In this document: piece by piece, positions 1 through 7,541 of the stretch
How the letters are laid out: each line of letters starts with the position of its first letter
How positions within the stretch are numbered: position 1 is the first letter of the stretch
Assembly (NCBI RefSeq): GCF_027625935.1
Contig: NZ_CP115300.1
Coordinates: 1,612,001-1,676,000 of the forward strand
Source of the DNA: Streptomyces camelliae
GTDB lineage: Bacteria; Actinomycetota; Actinomycetes; Streptomycetales; Streptomycetaceae
Direction of reading: 5' to 3'
Length of the DNA stretch: 64,000 nt
Notes under the pieces: generated by a model
Told to the model about the DNA's origin: nothing
The model's input: only the letters and a program-made list of their open reading frames with translations
The model's database searches: none
Position numbers and translations under genes: made by a program

Positions 1-634
1 GCCGCCGGCGTGCCGCCTCCGCGCCGAGCGGCTCGGGCACGGGCCCCTCCACGGCCGTACCCGAAGCGTCGTGCCAGGTCAGCGCGCGCATCCGCACCAG
101 GTCGACGACGCCGGTGAAGGTGTCCTCGGCGCCGATCGGCAGCTGCACGACCAGCGGCGCCGGGTGCAGCCGGTCCCGGATCGAGGCGACGGCCCGGTCG
201 AGGTCGGCGCCCGCGCGGTCCAGCTTGTTGACGAACGCGATGCGCGGGACGCCGTACCGGTCGGCCTGCCGCCACACCGACTCGCTCTGCGGCTCGACCC
301 CGGCGACGGCGTCGAACACGGCGATCGCGCCGTCCAGGACGCGCAGCGAGCGCTCGACCTCGTCGGCGAAGTCGACGTGGCCGGGGGTGTCGATGAGGTT
401 GATGCGGTGACCGTCCCAGGCGCAGCTGACGGCGGCGGCGAAGATGGTGATGCCGCGGTCGCGTTCCTGCGGGTCGAAGTCGGTGACGGTGGTGCCGTCG
501 TGCACCTCGCCCCGCTTGTGGGTGGTGCCCGTCGCGTACAGGATCCGCTCGGTGACGGTGGTCTTGCCCGCGTCGACGTGGGCGAGGATGCCGAGGTTGC
601 GGACGGCGGCGAGGCTGGTGGTGTTCGTGCGCAC
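1..634 (-). CDS. Elongation factor G-like translational GTPase, 5' part only
   Basis: Partial gene; the 3' end lies outside the window. The GTG start at 634 is preceded by an AGAAAGG ribosome binding site. The first 211 residues are the G domain of EF-G: P-loop AHVDAGKTT (about residues 16-24), switch [10 protein letters not shown], and NKLD in the guanine-specificity loop. The motif [20 protein letters not shown] matches EF-G much better than Tet(M)/OtrA ribosomal protection proteins. EF-G drives ribosome translocation and recycling in the cytoplasm. Switch I and neighbouring residues differ from housekeeping FusA, and no str-operon genes (rpsL, rpsG, tuf) flank it, so I infer a second, stand-alone EF-G paralogue. 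A role in antibiotic tolerance is possible but cannot be shown from this fragment. Confidence 0.88.
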   Translation of the reverse strand, partial: MRTNTTSLAAVRNLGILAHVDAGKTTVTERILYATGTTHKRGEVHDGTTVTDFDPQERDRGITIFAAAVSCAWDGHRINLIDTPGHVDFADEVERSLRVLDGAIAVFDAVAGVEPQSESVWRQADRYGVPRIAFVNKLDRAGADLDRAVASIRDRLHPAPLVVQLPIGAEDTFTGVVDLVRMRALTWHDASGTAVEGPVPEPLGAEAARRR

Positions 635-726
635 GGCCCAGGGCCTTTCTGGGGATCGGATCGACCGAAGAAAAGGGCAGCGCGATTCACCCGTGCGAGC
701 CGCCGCGTGCAGGACTCAGGAACAGG

Positions 727-843
727 TCAGCAGGGCGTGACGGGTGTCCGGTGCCGGCCGCGCAGCGGGCACCGGCCGGACGGAGACACGAGGATCACCT
801 CGTACCGGGAACGGGGAGCGAGAACAGCACTGCGCGCACGCAT
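727..843 (-). CDS. Possible 38-residue leader peptide upstream of the EF-G-like gene
   Basis: A short ORF starts with ATG at 843 behind a strong GAGGGGAG site (7-base spacer) and ends at TGA 727-729, about 90 bases before the EF-G-like start. The peptide begins MRARSAVLAPRSRYEVILVS and ends PVTPC. Its 3' half contains a perfect 8-bp inverted repeat, CCGGTGCC (748-755) and GGCACCGG (768-775). A well-initiated short ORF overlapping a hairpin upstream of a translation-factor gene is the layout of ribosome-dependent attenuators. That role is inference; it may be chance in GC-rich DNA. Confidence 0.35.
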   Translation of the reverse strand: MRARSAVLAPRSRYEVILVSPSGRCPLRGRHRTPVTPC

Positions 844-960
844 GGCCGGGCTCCCCTCGATGTCGGACGACAGGCACCGCCGTACGGTCGTGGCGGTGCT
901 CGGTACGCGATGACGGTACGAGAGGAACGCGGCCGGGGCACGTGATTTTCGGGTACGCCG

Positions 961-992
961 TCAGAACCCGTGGCCGGGGCCATGGGTTCTGA
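961..992 (-). terminator. Strong hairpin just downstream of the sugar-binding protein gene
   Basis: TCAGAACCCGTGGCC (961-975) and GGCCATGGGTTCTGA (978-992) pair at 14 of 15 positions with a 2-base loop. It starts about 20 bases after the stop of the minus-strand binding-protein gene. There is no U-tract, as is usual for Streptomyces terminators. It probably ends the ABC operon. Confidence 0.7.
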
Positions 993-1013
993 CGGTGTCC
1001 GGGGCGGGCCGGC

Positions 1014-2033
1014 TCAGCCGAGCTTGGCCGACATGTCGTACTGGTTGTAGACGGCCGCCGCGTTGTCCTTGGTGATCCTGGTGGTGTCCAGCGTCTGGTG
1101 CTTGCTGACGGTCTGTCCGTGCACGATGGCCTCGGCGGTGTCCGCCGCCTGCTGGGCGCCGGTCGGGTAGATGAAGGTGGTGTACATCTGGCCGAGCTGT
1201 ACAGCGCGGATGCCCCCGGTCGGGATGGCGAGGCCGTCGATGCCGACGAACTTGATGCCGTCGGCCTTGCCGGCGCCGCGGGCCGCGAGCACCGCGCCGA
1301 GGGCCATGTCGTCGTTCTCGCCGTAGACGAGGTCGATCTTCTGGTTCTGGTCGAGCCAACGCTGCATGATCGCGGTGGCGTTGGCCTTCAGCCACTTCGC
1401 CTCCTGGTGGTACACGATGGTGATGTGGTGTCCGGCGATGGCGTCTCTGAAGCCCTTGTCGCGGTCGATCTGCGGCTGGTCGGACAGGGTCCCCTGCAGC
1501 TCGGCCACGTTGCCGCCGTGCGGCAGGGCCTGCACCGCCGCCTCACCGGCGAGCTTGCCGATCTTGTAGTTGTCGCCGCCGATGAAGGACGTGTAGCAGT
1601 CGGTGTTCACGGTCCGGTCGAGGATGATGACCGGGATGTGCGCGGTGCAGGCCTGCTGCACCGCGGCGGTCAGCGGGGCCGGCTCGTTGGGCGAGACGAT
1701 CAGGACGTCGACCTTCTGCTGGACGAAGTTCTGCACCTGGCTCACCTGCGTGGCGCTGTCCTGGTGCGCGTCGGTGATGGGCAGCAGCTTGAGGTCGGGG
1801 TACTTCTTGACGAAGTGCTGGAGCTGCGCGTTGAGCTGGGCGCGGTACGGCTCGGCGTTGTTGGACTGGGAGTAGCCGACCACGAACGTCTTCTTGCCGC
1901 TGCCCGAGCCGCCGGCGGCTGCGGTCTTCGGCGCGTGGGCGGCGCAGGAGGTGAGAGCGGCGACGGTGGCGACCGCGCCGGCGAGGGCCACAAAGGTACG
2001 ACGGCTCGGTGACAGGGCAGGCACAGCGGACAC
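1014..2033 (-). CDS. Ribose-type sugar ABC transporter substrate-binding lipoprotein
   Basis: A 339-residue periplasmic-binding-protein type I (RbsB-like) protein. It would capture a monosaccharide outside the membrane and deliver it to the permease encoded just upstream. The GTG start at 2033 has an AAGGAG site 6 bases away. The N-terminus has twin arginines (SRRTF, residues 10-14), a hydrophobic stretch and the lipobox LTSC with Cys30, so it is probably a lipoprotein with Tat features. Typical family segments are VGYSQSNNAEPYR, DVLIVSPNEPAPL, GENDDMALGAV and KFVGIDGL. It is the last gene of an ATPase-permease-binding protein operon. No rbsD or rbsK follows, so the sugar cannot be fixed; ribose or a related pentose/hexose is likely. 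Confidence 0.93.
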   Translation of the reverse strand: MSAVPALSPSRRTFVALAGAVATVAALTSCAAHAPKTAAAGGSGSGKKTFVVGYSQSNNAEPYRAQLNAQLQHFVKKYPDLKLLPITDAHQDSATQVSQVQNFVQQKVDVLIVSPNEPAPLTAAVQQACTAHIPVIILDRTVNTDCYTSFIGGDNYKIGKLAGEAAVQALPHGGNVAELQGTLSDQPQIDRDKGFRDAIAGHHITIVYHQEAKWLKANATAIMQRWLDQNQKIDLVYGENDDMALGAVLAARGAGKADGIKFVGIDGLAIPTGGIRAVQLGQMYTTFIYPTGAQQAADTAEAIVHGQTVSKHQTLDTTRITKDNAAAVYNQYDMSAKLG

Positions 2034-2093
2034 AGCGGACTCCTTGCGTGGGTGAGGGTGAGGGTGAGGGGTGGTGCGGGGAGGGGACGGCGC

Positions 2094-3188
2094 TCAGGCG
2101 CGGGCGCGCAGGCGGCGCAGCGGTTCGGTGAGGGGCTTCAGGAAGCCCGGGCGCTGCAGCACGACGGCCACGACGACGATGAGGCCCTTGATGATCATCT
2201 GCATGTTGTCGCTGATCGCGTTGAGCCCGAGGATGTTGTCGAGCAGGGTGAGGATCAGCGCGCCGACGGCGGTGCCGGTGATGGTGCCCTTGCCGCCGGC
2301 CAGGCTGGTGCCGCCGATGACGGCCGCGGCGATGGCGTCCAGCTCGTAGGAGGTGCCGGCCAGCGGGTCGGCGGAGGCGCTGTAGGCGGCGTCGATGGGA
2401 CCGGCGAAGCCGGCCAGCAGGCCGCAGAGCGTGAAGACGGCGATGATCACCAGGTTGACGTTGGCCCCGGAGAGCCGGGCGGCGGTGGGGTTGCCGCCCA
2501 CGGCGTACACATGGCGTCCGAACCGGGTCCGGGAGAGCAGCAGTTGGGCCGCGACGCAGACCGCGACGAACGCGATCACCGGGTAGCCGATGCCCGCGAC
2601 CAGGGTGTGCCCCGGGGTGCCCAGCGCGGCGAACGCGGCGGCCTTGGGCGTGAGGTGGCCGTGGGGGTCCACCAACTGCACGCCGACGGCCACGTTGTCG
2701 CTCATCTGCCGGTCGATGCCGCGCACCACCGAGAGCATGGCCAGGGTCATCACGAACGACTGGATGCGCAGCCAGGTGGTGCCGATCCCGTTGAGGAAGC
2801 CGAAGAACGCGCCCACCAGCGCGCACAGCGGGACGATCGCCCACGGCGACAGGCCGTGGTGGACCAGCAGCATCGCCGCTGTCATGGAACCGATGCCGAG
2901 CACCGACCCCACGGACAGGTCGATGCCCGCGGTGAGGATGACCAGGGTGACGCCGACGGCGAGGATGCCGCGCGAGGCGAAAGCGGTGACCGCGTTGGTG
3001 AGGTTGTCCTGGTTCCAGAAGATCTGGCCCTTGGTGACGATGCCGACGGCGACCACCAGCAGCAGGCCGATGTAGCTCTGCAGCGAGCCGAGTGACGGCA
3101 GGGCCCGGGACAGGCGCCCGCGCAGCGTCTGGAGGTGCGGGCCGGTCCCGGTGGCGGTGTCCCCGGCGGGTGGGAGTGTCTTGCTCAT
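2094..3188 (-). CDS. Ribose-type sugar ABC transporter permease
   Basis: A 364-residue polytopic membrane protein of the RbsC/BPD_transp_2 family, forming the sugar pore with the neighbouring ATPase. The ATG at 3188 overlaps the stop of the ATPase gene (ATGA, 3185-3188), showing translational coupling. Diagnostic segments are VTLVILTAGIDLSVGSVLG, GRHVYAVGGNPTAARLSG (the cytoplasmic loop that contacts the ATPase) and AAVIGGTSLAGGKGTITGT. About eight to ten hydrophobic segments are visible. The cytoplasmic N-terminus of about 35 residues is longer than in E. coli RbsC. A 60-base gap separates it from the binding-protein gene. Confidence 0.95.
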   Translation of the reverse strand: MSKTLPPAGDTATGTGPHLQTLRGRLSRALPSLGSLQSYIGLLLVVAVGIVTKGQIFWNQDNLTNAVTAFASRGILAVGVTLVILTAGIDLSVGSVLGIGSMTAAMLLVHHGLSPWAIVPLCALVGAFFGFLNGIGTTWLRIQSFVMTLAMLSVVRGIDRQMSDNVAVGVQLVDPHGHLTPKAAAFAALGTPGHTLVAGIGYPVIAFVAVCVAAQLLLSRTRFGRHVYAVGGNPTAARLSGANVNLVIIAVFTLCGLLAGFAGPIDAAYSASADPLAGTSYELDAIAAAVIGGTSLAGGKGTITGTAVGALILTLLDNILGLNAISDNMQMIIKGLIVVVAVVLQRPGFLKPLTEPLRRLRARA

Positions 3189-4774
3189 CTCTCTGCCTCG
3201 TTCTCGTCCGCCGGTGGTCCGGCCACAACGTTCTGCCGTGCCATCGCCGCGGTGAGGATGGCTTCCTGGGTCGCGGCCGGCCCGTGGGCCGGGTCGCGGT
3301 GGAACTCGCCGGTCAGCCGCCCCTCGCAGAGCACGATGATCCGGTCGCACATGCCGATCAGCTCCGGAAGCTCGGAGGAGACGGCGATGATCGCGGTGCC
3401 CTGGGCCGCGAGGGCGTCCATCAGGGCGTGGATCTCCGCCTTGGCGCCGACGTCGATGCCCCGCGTGGGCTCGTCGAGCAGCAGCACCGAGGGCTCGGTG
3501 AGCAGGCACTTGGCCAGCACCACCTTCTGCTGGTTGCCGCCGGAGAGGGTGCCGACGACGGCGTCCAGGCTGTGCGTCTTGGTGCGCAGTTCGGCGCCCT
3601 TGCCGGCCGCGGCGGCCTTCTCCCGGCGGGCGTCCACGGTGCGCCACGGCCTGAGGTAGCGGTCGAGGGCGGCCAGGGTGGTGTTGAACCGTACGGTGTT
3701 GCCGAGCACCAGGCTCTGCGTCTTGCGGTCCTCGGCGACCAGCGCGATGCCCCGGCGGATCGCCGTGCGGGGGGTGTGCGGGCTGTACGGGCGGTCGTTC
3801 AGCGTGATCTCGCCGCGCACGCGGTCGCCGGCGCCGAAGAGTGCCTCCAGCACCTCGCTGCGCCCGGCGCCCATCAGCCCGGCGACGCCGAGGATCTCCC
3901 CGGCCCGCACCTGAAGGTCCACCGAGTGCAGCGGCGTACGGGTGCCGGCCGGCGCGGGAGCCGTGGTCAGGCCCCGCACGCGCAGCCGTACCGGGCCGTC
4001 GGACCGCTGCTGCGGCGCCCTGGGGAAGAGCTCCCCCAGGGGCCGTCCCACCATCAGCCGCACCAGCTCGGCGCGGTCGGTGCCGGCGATCGGGCGGCGG
4101 CCCGCGAAGGTGCCGTCGCGCAGCACGGTCGCGGAGTCGGCGATCTCTTCCAGCTCCTCCAGCCGGTGGGAGATGTAGATCAGCCCGACGCCGCGGGCCG
4201 CCAGCCGGCGGATGACGGCGAACAGCCGCTCCACCTCGGCCTCGGCGAGCGCGGACGTCGGCTCGTCGAGCACCAGGATCCGCAGGGTGCCGTTCAGCGC
4301 CTTGGCCACCTCGACGAGTTGCTGCTCGGCGATGCGGCAGTCGCGGACCAGCCGCTGCGGGGGCAGGTCGAGGCCGAGGTCGGCCAGCAGTCCGGCGGTG
4401 CGGGTGTGCATCGCCGCGCGGTCCAGTGTGCCGCGTGCGGTGCGCAGTTCGCGGCCGAGGAAGACGTTGTCGGACACGGACAGTTCGGGCACCAGGTTGA
4501 GCTCCTGGTGGATCATCGCGATGCCGTGCTGCTGGGCATGCTTCGGCGAGTGGATCCGCACCGGCTCGCCGTCGATCTCGATGACGCCCTCGTAGTCGGC
4601 GTGCACCCCGGCGAGGATGTTCATCAGCGTCGACTTGCCGGCGCCGTTCTCGCCGAGCAGTGCCACCACCTCGCCGGGGTGGACGGTCAGTTCGACGTCG
4701 CTGAGCGCCCGGACGCCCGGGAACTCCTTGCTGATGCCCCGCATTCGCAGCAGGGCGGGCGGCGCGCCGCTCAT
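3185..4774 (-). CDS. Ribose-type sugar ABC transporter ATPase (two fused ABC domains)
   Basis: A 529-residue RbsA/MglA-type protein with two nucleotide-binding domains, the usual length for the family. Domain 1 has Walker A GENGAGKST (residues 41-49) and Walker B ILVLDEPTSAL. Its signature is divergent (CRIAEQQ rather than LSxGxxQ). Domain 2 has a degenerate Walker A, GLMGAGRSE, a canonical LSGGNQQKV signature and Walker B VLLLDEPTRGID. This asymmetry is normal for the family, where one ATP site is catalytic. It powers the permease encoded next. The ATG at 4774 lacks a good ribosome binding site of its own but overlaps the stop of a tiny ORF (4771-4803) that has one, so initiation may depend on coupling. 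Confidence 0.95.
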   Translation of the reverse strand: MSGAPPALLRMRGISKEFPGVRALSDVELTVHPGEVVALLGENGAGKSTLMNILAGVHADYEGVIEIDGEPVRIHSPKHAQQHGIAMIHQELNLVPELSVSDNVFLGRELRTARGTLDRAAMHTRTAGLLADLGLDLPPQRLVRDCRIAEQQLVEVAKALNGTLRILVLDEPTSALAEAEVERLFAVIRRLAARGVGLIYISHRLEELEEIADSATVLRDGTFAGRRPIAGTDRAELVRLMVGRPLGELFPRAPQQRSDGPVRLRVRGLTTAPAPAGTRTPLHSVDLQVRAGEILGVAGLMGAGRSEVLEALFGAGDRVRGEITLNDRPYSPHTPRTAIRRGIALVAEDRKTQSLVLGNTVRFNTTLAALDRYLRPWRTVDARREKAAAAGKGAELRTKTHSLDAVVGTLSGGNQQKVVLAKCLLTEPSVLLLDEPTRGIDVGAKAEIHALMDALAAQGTAIIAVSSELPELIGMCDRIIVLCEGRLTGEFHRDPAHGPAATQEAILTAAMARQNVVAGPPADENEAER

Positions 4775-4803
4775 GCCGCGCCGTCCGCGTTCATCCGCAC
4801 CAT
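4771..4803 (-). CDS. Possible 10-residue leader ORF coupled to the ABC ATPase
   Basis: ATG at 4803 follows GGGAGG with a 6-base spacer and encodes MVRMNADGAA. Its TGA (4771-4773) overlaps the ATG of the ATPase gene at 4774 in an ATGA junction. The ATPase start has no convincing site of its own. The tiny ORF may therefore serve as a translational on-ramp. Seen in sequence; the function is inferred. Confidence 0.4.
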   Translation of the reverse strand: MVRMNADGAA

Positions 4804-4865
4804 TGCGGACCTCCCATGTTGCACAAGTTGACCCGGTGACCTTTCGGTGATGCAGGAAGACCGAG

Positions 4866-4983
4866 ATTGGAAAACGATTTCAGAAGATCGCACACCAGTC
4901 CCCTCCGCTGAGAGCGTGACGATTCAGGGAAGGCAGGCGCCCGGCGACAGTGAGCCCCGGCGGATCCTTGAAATCCTTTTCAG
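4866..4983. promoter_or_regulatory. Two LacI-type operator-like palindromes in the divergent ABC/lacI region
   Basis: Site 1 is TGGAAAACGATTTCAG (4868-4883), a near-palindrome around a central CG, the classical core of LacI/GalR-family operators. Site 2 is TGAAATCCTTTTCA (4969-4982), with half-sites TGAAA and TTTCA. They lie about 100 bp apart between the ABC operon (start 4774) and the LacI gene (start 5055). The neighbouring LacI-family protein is the obvious binder, repressing both directions until sugar binds. That assignment is inference from position and symmetry. Confidence 0.6.
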
Positions 4984-5054
4984 GGGGAACGTAGGGTTTG
5001 GCCTCCGAGGGTGTCAAGAGTCCCGTAGGGGTCGGGCAAGAGGTCGGAGGACCC

Positions 5055-6137
5055 ATGACGACGATCAACGACGTGGCCCATGCGGCCGGGGTCTCCCCCG
5101 CCACGGTTTCCCGGGTCCTGAACGGCGGCCGCGTCACGGCCGAGCGCGCCGAACGGGTCCGTCGCGCGGCCGCCGAGCTGGGCTTCGCCCCCAACCGGGT
5201 CGCCCGTTCGCTGCGGATGCGGCGCAGCAGCCTCGTCGGACTGATCATCCCGGACATCGGGAACCCGTTCTTCACGGCGCTGGCCCGCGGCGTCGAGGAC
5301 GCCGCCCAGCGGACCAGCTTCTCGGTGGTGCTGTGCAACACCGACGGGAACCTCGACAAGGAACGGCGCTATCTGGACATCGCGATCGCCGAACGGATGG
5401 CGGGCGTCATCGTGGCCGCCGCGTCCCGCAGCCGCACCGACGTGTCCGCCCTGCAGAGCCGCGGCATACCGGTGGTCGCCGTGGACCGCCGCCCCCGCGG
5501 GGCATCGGTGGACGCCGTTCTGGTGGACGACGAGGAAGGCGGCGCGGCGGCGACGGCACACCTGCTGGCCCGCGGCTACCGGCGGGTCGCCTGCATCACC
5601 GGCCCGCAGGGCACCTCCACCGCCGAGGAACGGCTCGCCGGTTATCGCAGGGCGCTCCAGGAGTTCCTGGACGACGGCCCCGGCGCTCCGGCCGGGGAAG
5701 CGGACCTGCTGCGCGACTACATCCGGCACGCCGACTTCAAGGTCGAGGGCGGGCACGCGGCCATGGCCGATCTGCTCGCGCTGCCGCGGCGCCCGGACGC
5801 GGTCTTCGCGGCCAACAACCTGATGGCCGTCGGGGTGCTGCAGGCGGTGCGCGAAGCCGGCCTGGAACCACCGGAGATCGGTGTCCTGTCGTTCGGCGAG
5901 GTGCCCTGGGCGGCGCTGGTGCAGCCCGGCCTGACCACGGTCCAGGTGCCCTCGTACGACCTGGGACGGACCGCGGCGGGCCTGCTGCTGGACCGGATCG
6001 CGGGGACGGAACAGCCCTTGCGTACCGTAGTGCTGCGCAGTTCCCTGCAGATCGGGAGGACCACCGCGGGGCCGCGCTCCGGCATGGCGCGCCGTATGTC
6101 CGGAAAGCAGCAGACCCCTGCGGAAGACCCCCGCTGA
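5055..6137 (+). CDS. LacI-family transcriptional regulator of the divergent sugar ABC operon
   Basis: A 360-residue repressor. ATG at 5055 is chosen because GGAGG lies 4 bases upstream and the helix-turn-helix follows at once: TTINDVAHAAGVSPATVSRV (residues 2-21), then the hinge region NRVARSLRMRRSSLVGL. The C-terminal part is a periplasmic-binding-protein-like sensor (LIIPDIGNPFFTALARG, AVFAANNLMAVGVLQA). It is divergent from the ABC importer and the two operator-like sites, so local control of sugar uptake is the likely job. The C-terminus ends with a basic tail after IGRTTAGPR. The effector is unknown; ribose or a related sugar is a reasonable guess. Confidence 0.92.
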   Translation: MTTINDVAHAAGVSPATVSRVLNGGRVTAERAERVRRAAAELGFAPNRVARSLRMRRSSLVGLIIPDIGNPFFTALARGVEDAAQRTSFSVVLCNTDGNLDKERRYLDIAIAERMAGVIVAAASRSRTDVSALQSRGIPVVAVDRRPRGASVDAVLVDDEEGGAAATAHLLARGYRRVACITGPQGTSTAEERLAGYRRALQEFLDDGPGAPAGEADLLRDYIRHADFKVEGGHAAMADLLALPRRPDAVFAANNLMAVGVLQAVREAGLEPPEIGVLSFGEVPWAALVQPGLTTVQVPSYDLGRTAAGLLLDRIAGTEQPLRTVVLRSSLQIGRTTAGPRSGMARRMSGKQQTPAEDPR

Positions 6138-6147
6138 ACAGGGGTCT
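6112..6147. terminator. Hairpin at the end of the LacI gene
   Basis: AGACCCCTG (6112-6120) and CAGGGGTCT (6139-6147) form a perfect 9-bp stem spanning the LacI stop codon. It lies between convergent genes and probably acts as a terminator. The 18-base loop is rather large. Confidence 0.45.
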
Positions 6148-6174
6148 CGGACCGCGGCCGGGGAAACCGCGCCC

Positions 6175-6612
6175 TTACTCGCCGAGCACCAGCCGCTCCA
6201 GTGCCACCCGGGCTCGCGCGTCGGACCGTGCGCGGGCCGCGACGGCGGTCGCGAGCTCCCGCACCCACGTGTCGAGTTCCACCGGGCGCCGGGAGAGCAC
6301 CACGCCGCGGACCTCCTTGCACACCTCGCCCTGGGGATGCCCGCCGGCCAGGTCGAGCACGAGACGCTGCTCGCCGAGGAGGACCTCGACCCGCCGGACG
6401 CGGCCCTCGCGCCCCGCGAGCCGGTCGGCCATGCCCCGTTTGCGCTCCACGGCGACGGAACCCGGCGGCAGCGCCTCGGCGAGGGTCCCGGAGAGCACCC
6501 GGGCGTAGACGTCCAGGTCGGCGGCGTCCCGGCGCAGCGCGGCTGTCAGCAGGTCGAGGGAGTCCGGTTCCCCGCCGTGCTCGAACGGGACGGGGTCGGG
6601 TGCCGAGGTCAT
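6175..6612 (-). CDS. Hypothetical protein, third gene of the YbjQ-type operon
   Basis: A 145-residue soluble protein I cannot assign to a family. ATG at 6612 has a GAGAGG site 6 bases upstream. The sequence is rich in charged residues, with predicted helices at both ends (LDLLTAALRRDAADLDVYAR and TWVRELATAVAARARSD) and a central beta-like stretch (RRVEVLLGEQRLVLDL). It has no signal peptide or membrane segment. It starts 51 bases after the second YbjQ-type gene on the same strand, so co-expression with that pair is likely. The stop is TAA. Confidence 0.7.
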   Translation of the reverse strand: MTSAPDPVPFEHGGEPDSLDLLTAALRRDAADLDVYARVLSGTLAEALPPGSVAVERKRGMADRLAGREGRVRRVEVLLGEQRLVLDLAGGHPQGEVCKEVRGVVLSRRPVELDTWVRELATAVAARARSDARARVALERLVLGE

Positions 6613-6663
6613 CGCGGGGCCTCTCGTGGGGTGCGGTCGGTCCGGGTGTGCTGGGCGGGGTGC

Positions 6664-7527
6664 TCAGCCGTCCAGGCTGAGCACCATCGTCGGGCGCTCG
6701 ATGACATGGTCCTCGCGCAGCGGCCGTACGGCCGTGCCGATCGCGAAGAACTCGGTCGTGTGGCCGCCCCAGCGATGGTTGTGCGCGTTGAGCTGCACGC
6801 CGACGACGCCCTCGGCCCGCAGCTCCTCCGCCTCGTGCTGCATCCGTGCCATCGCCAGCTCCCGCGCGTCGTACAGCGCCTGGGTGAACTGCTCGATCTC
6901 CACGTTCTTGCCGATGTTGGAGAACATCTGCCCCATCTTCTGGTGCGCGATGTGGTAGACGCAGGTGCCCATCACCATGCCCAGCGGGGCGTAGCCGGCC
7001 CGGATGAGCGTCCAGAAGTCCTGGCCGCTGAGGTCCGAGGTGAACGGCTGGCCCTTGATGTTGCGCCAGCTGCCGCCGCCCGCGCCCGGCGCCGGCTGGT
7101 CGGCCTTGACGGCGGTCCCGACGGCGATGAACTCCGCGATGTCGCTGCCGAATTCACGGGCCTCGACGCTGAGCCGCACACCGACGATGCCGTCCGCGCC
7201 CAGCTGGGCCGCCTCTGCCTCCATCCGGGTCATCGCCAGCTCACGGGCGTGGTACATGGCCTGGCTGAGCGTCGTCAGCTCCTGATTCTTGCCCCAGCGG
7301 CCCAGCTGGATGCCCACGTGGTAGATCGAGCTGCCGAGGACGAGGCCGATGGGCCGGAATCCCGCCTCGCGCACCAGCAGGAACTCGTTGACCGACAGGT
7401 CGCTGGTGAAGATCGAACCCGGCTTGCCCGGCTGCAGTTCGGCCAGGCGCCGCATCGCGTCGGCCGGCACGCCCTGGGCCGACACGCCGTCAGGAGTGCT
7501 GCCGTCGGCGGGGTTGAAGACGGTCAT
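6664..7527 (-). CDS. Double-domain YbjQ/UPF0145-like (DUF74) protein
   Basis: A 287-residue protein made of two similar halves. Each has the pattern F-T-SDLS-EF/DF--L--AG--P-G-V-G--VYH, then a helix ending ARELAM-RM--EA--L-A-G-VGV-L, then a strand ending AVGTAV/AIGTAV. This is the fold of YbjQ/heavy-metal-binding-domain proteins, which form pentamers and whose role is unsettled. The ATG at 7527 has GAGGGG about 10 bases upstream. An alternative ATG at 7545 overlaps the previous stop (ATGA) and adds six residues. It is the second gene of a three-gene operon and looks like a duplicate of the first. Confidence 0.75.
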   Translation of the reverse strand: MTVFNPADGSTPDGVSAQGVPADAMRRLAELQPGKPGSIFTSDLSVNEFLLVREAGFRPIGLVLGSSIYHVGIQLGRWGKNQELTTLSQAMYHARELAMTRMEAEAAQLGADGIVGVRLSVEAREFGSDIAEFIAVGTAVKADQPAPGAGGGSWRNIKGQPFTSDLSGQDFWTLIRAGYAPLGMVMGTCVYHIAHQKMGQMFSNIGKNVEIEQFTQALYDARELAMARMQHEAEELRAEGVVGVQLNAHNHRWGGHTTEFFAIGTAVRPLREDHVIERPTMVLSLDG

Positions 7528-7541
7528 GAACGAAGTTCCCC

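Noticed and set aside
1..634. Tet(M)/OtrA-type tetracycline ribosomal protection protein
   Set aside because: The segment after DTPGHVDF and the [20 protein letters not shown] stretch match EF-G rather than ribosomal protection proteins.
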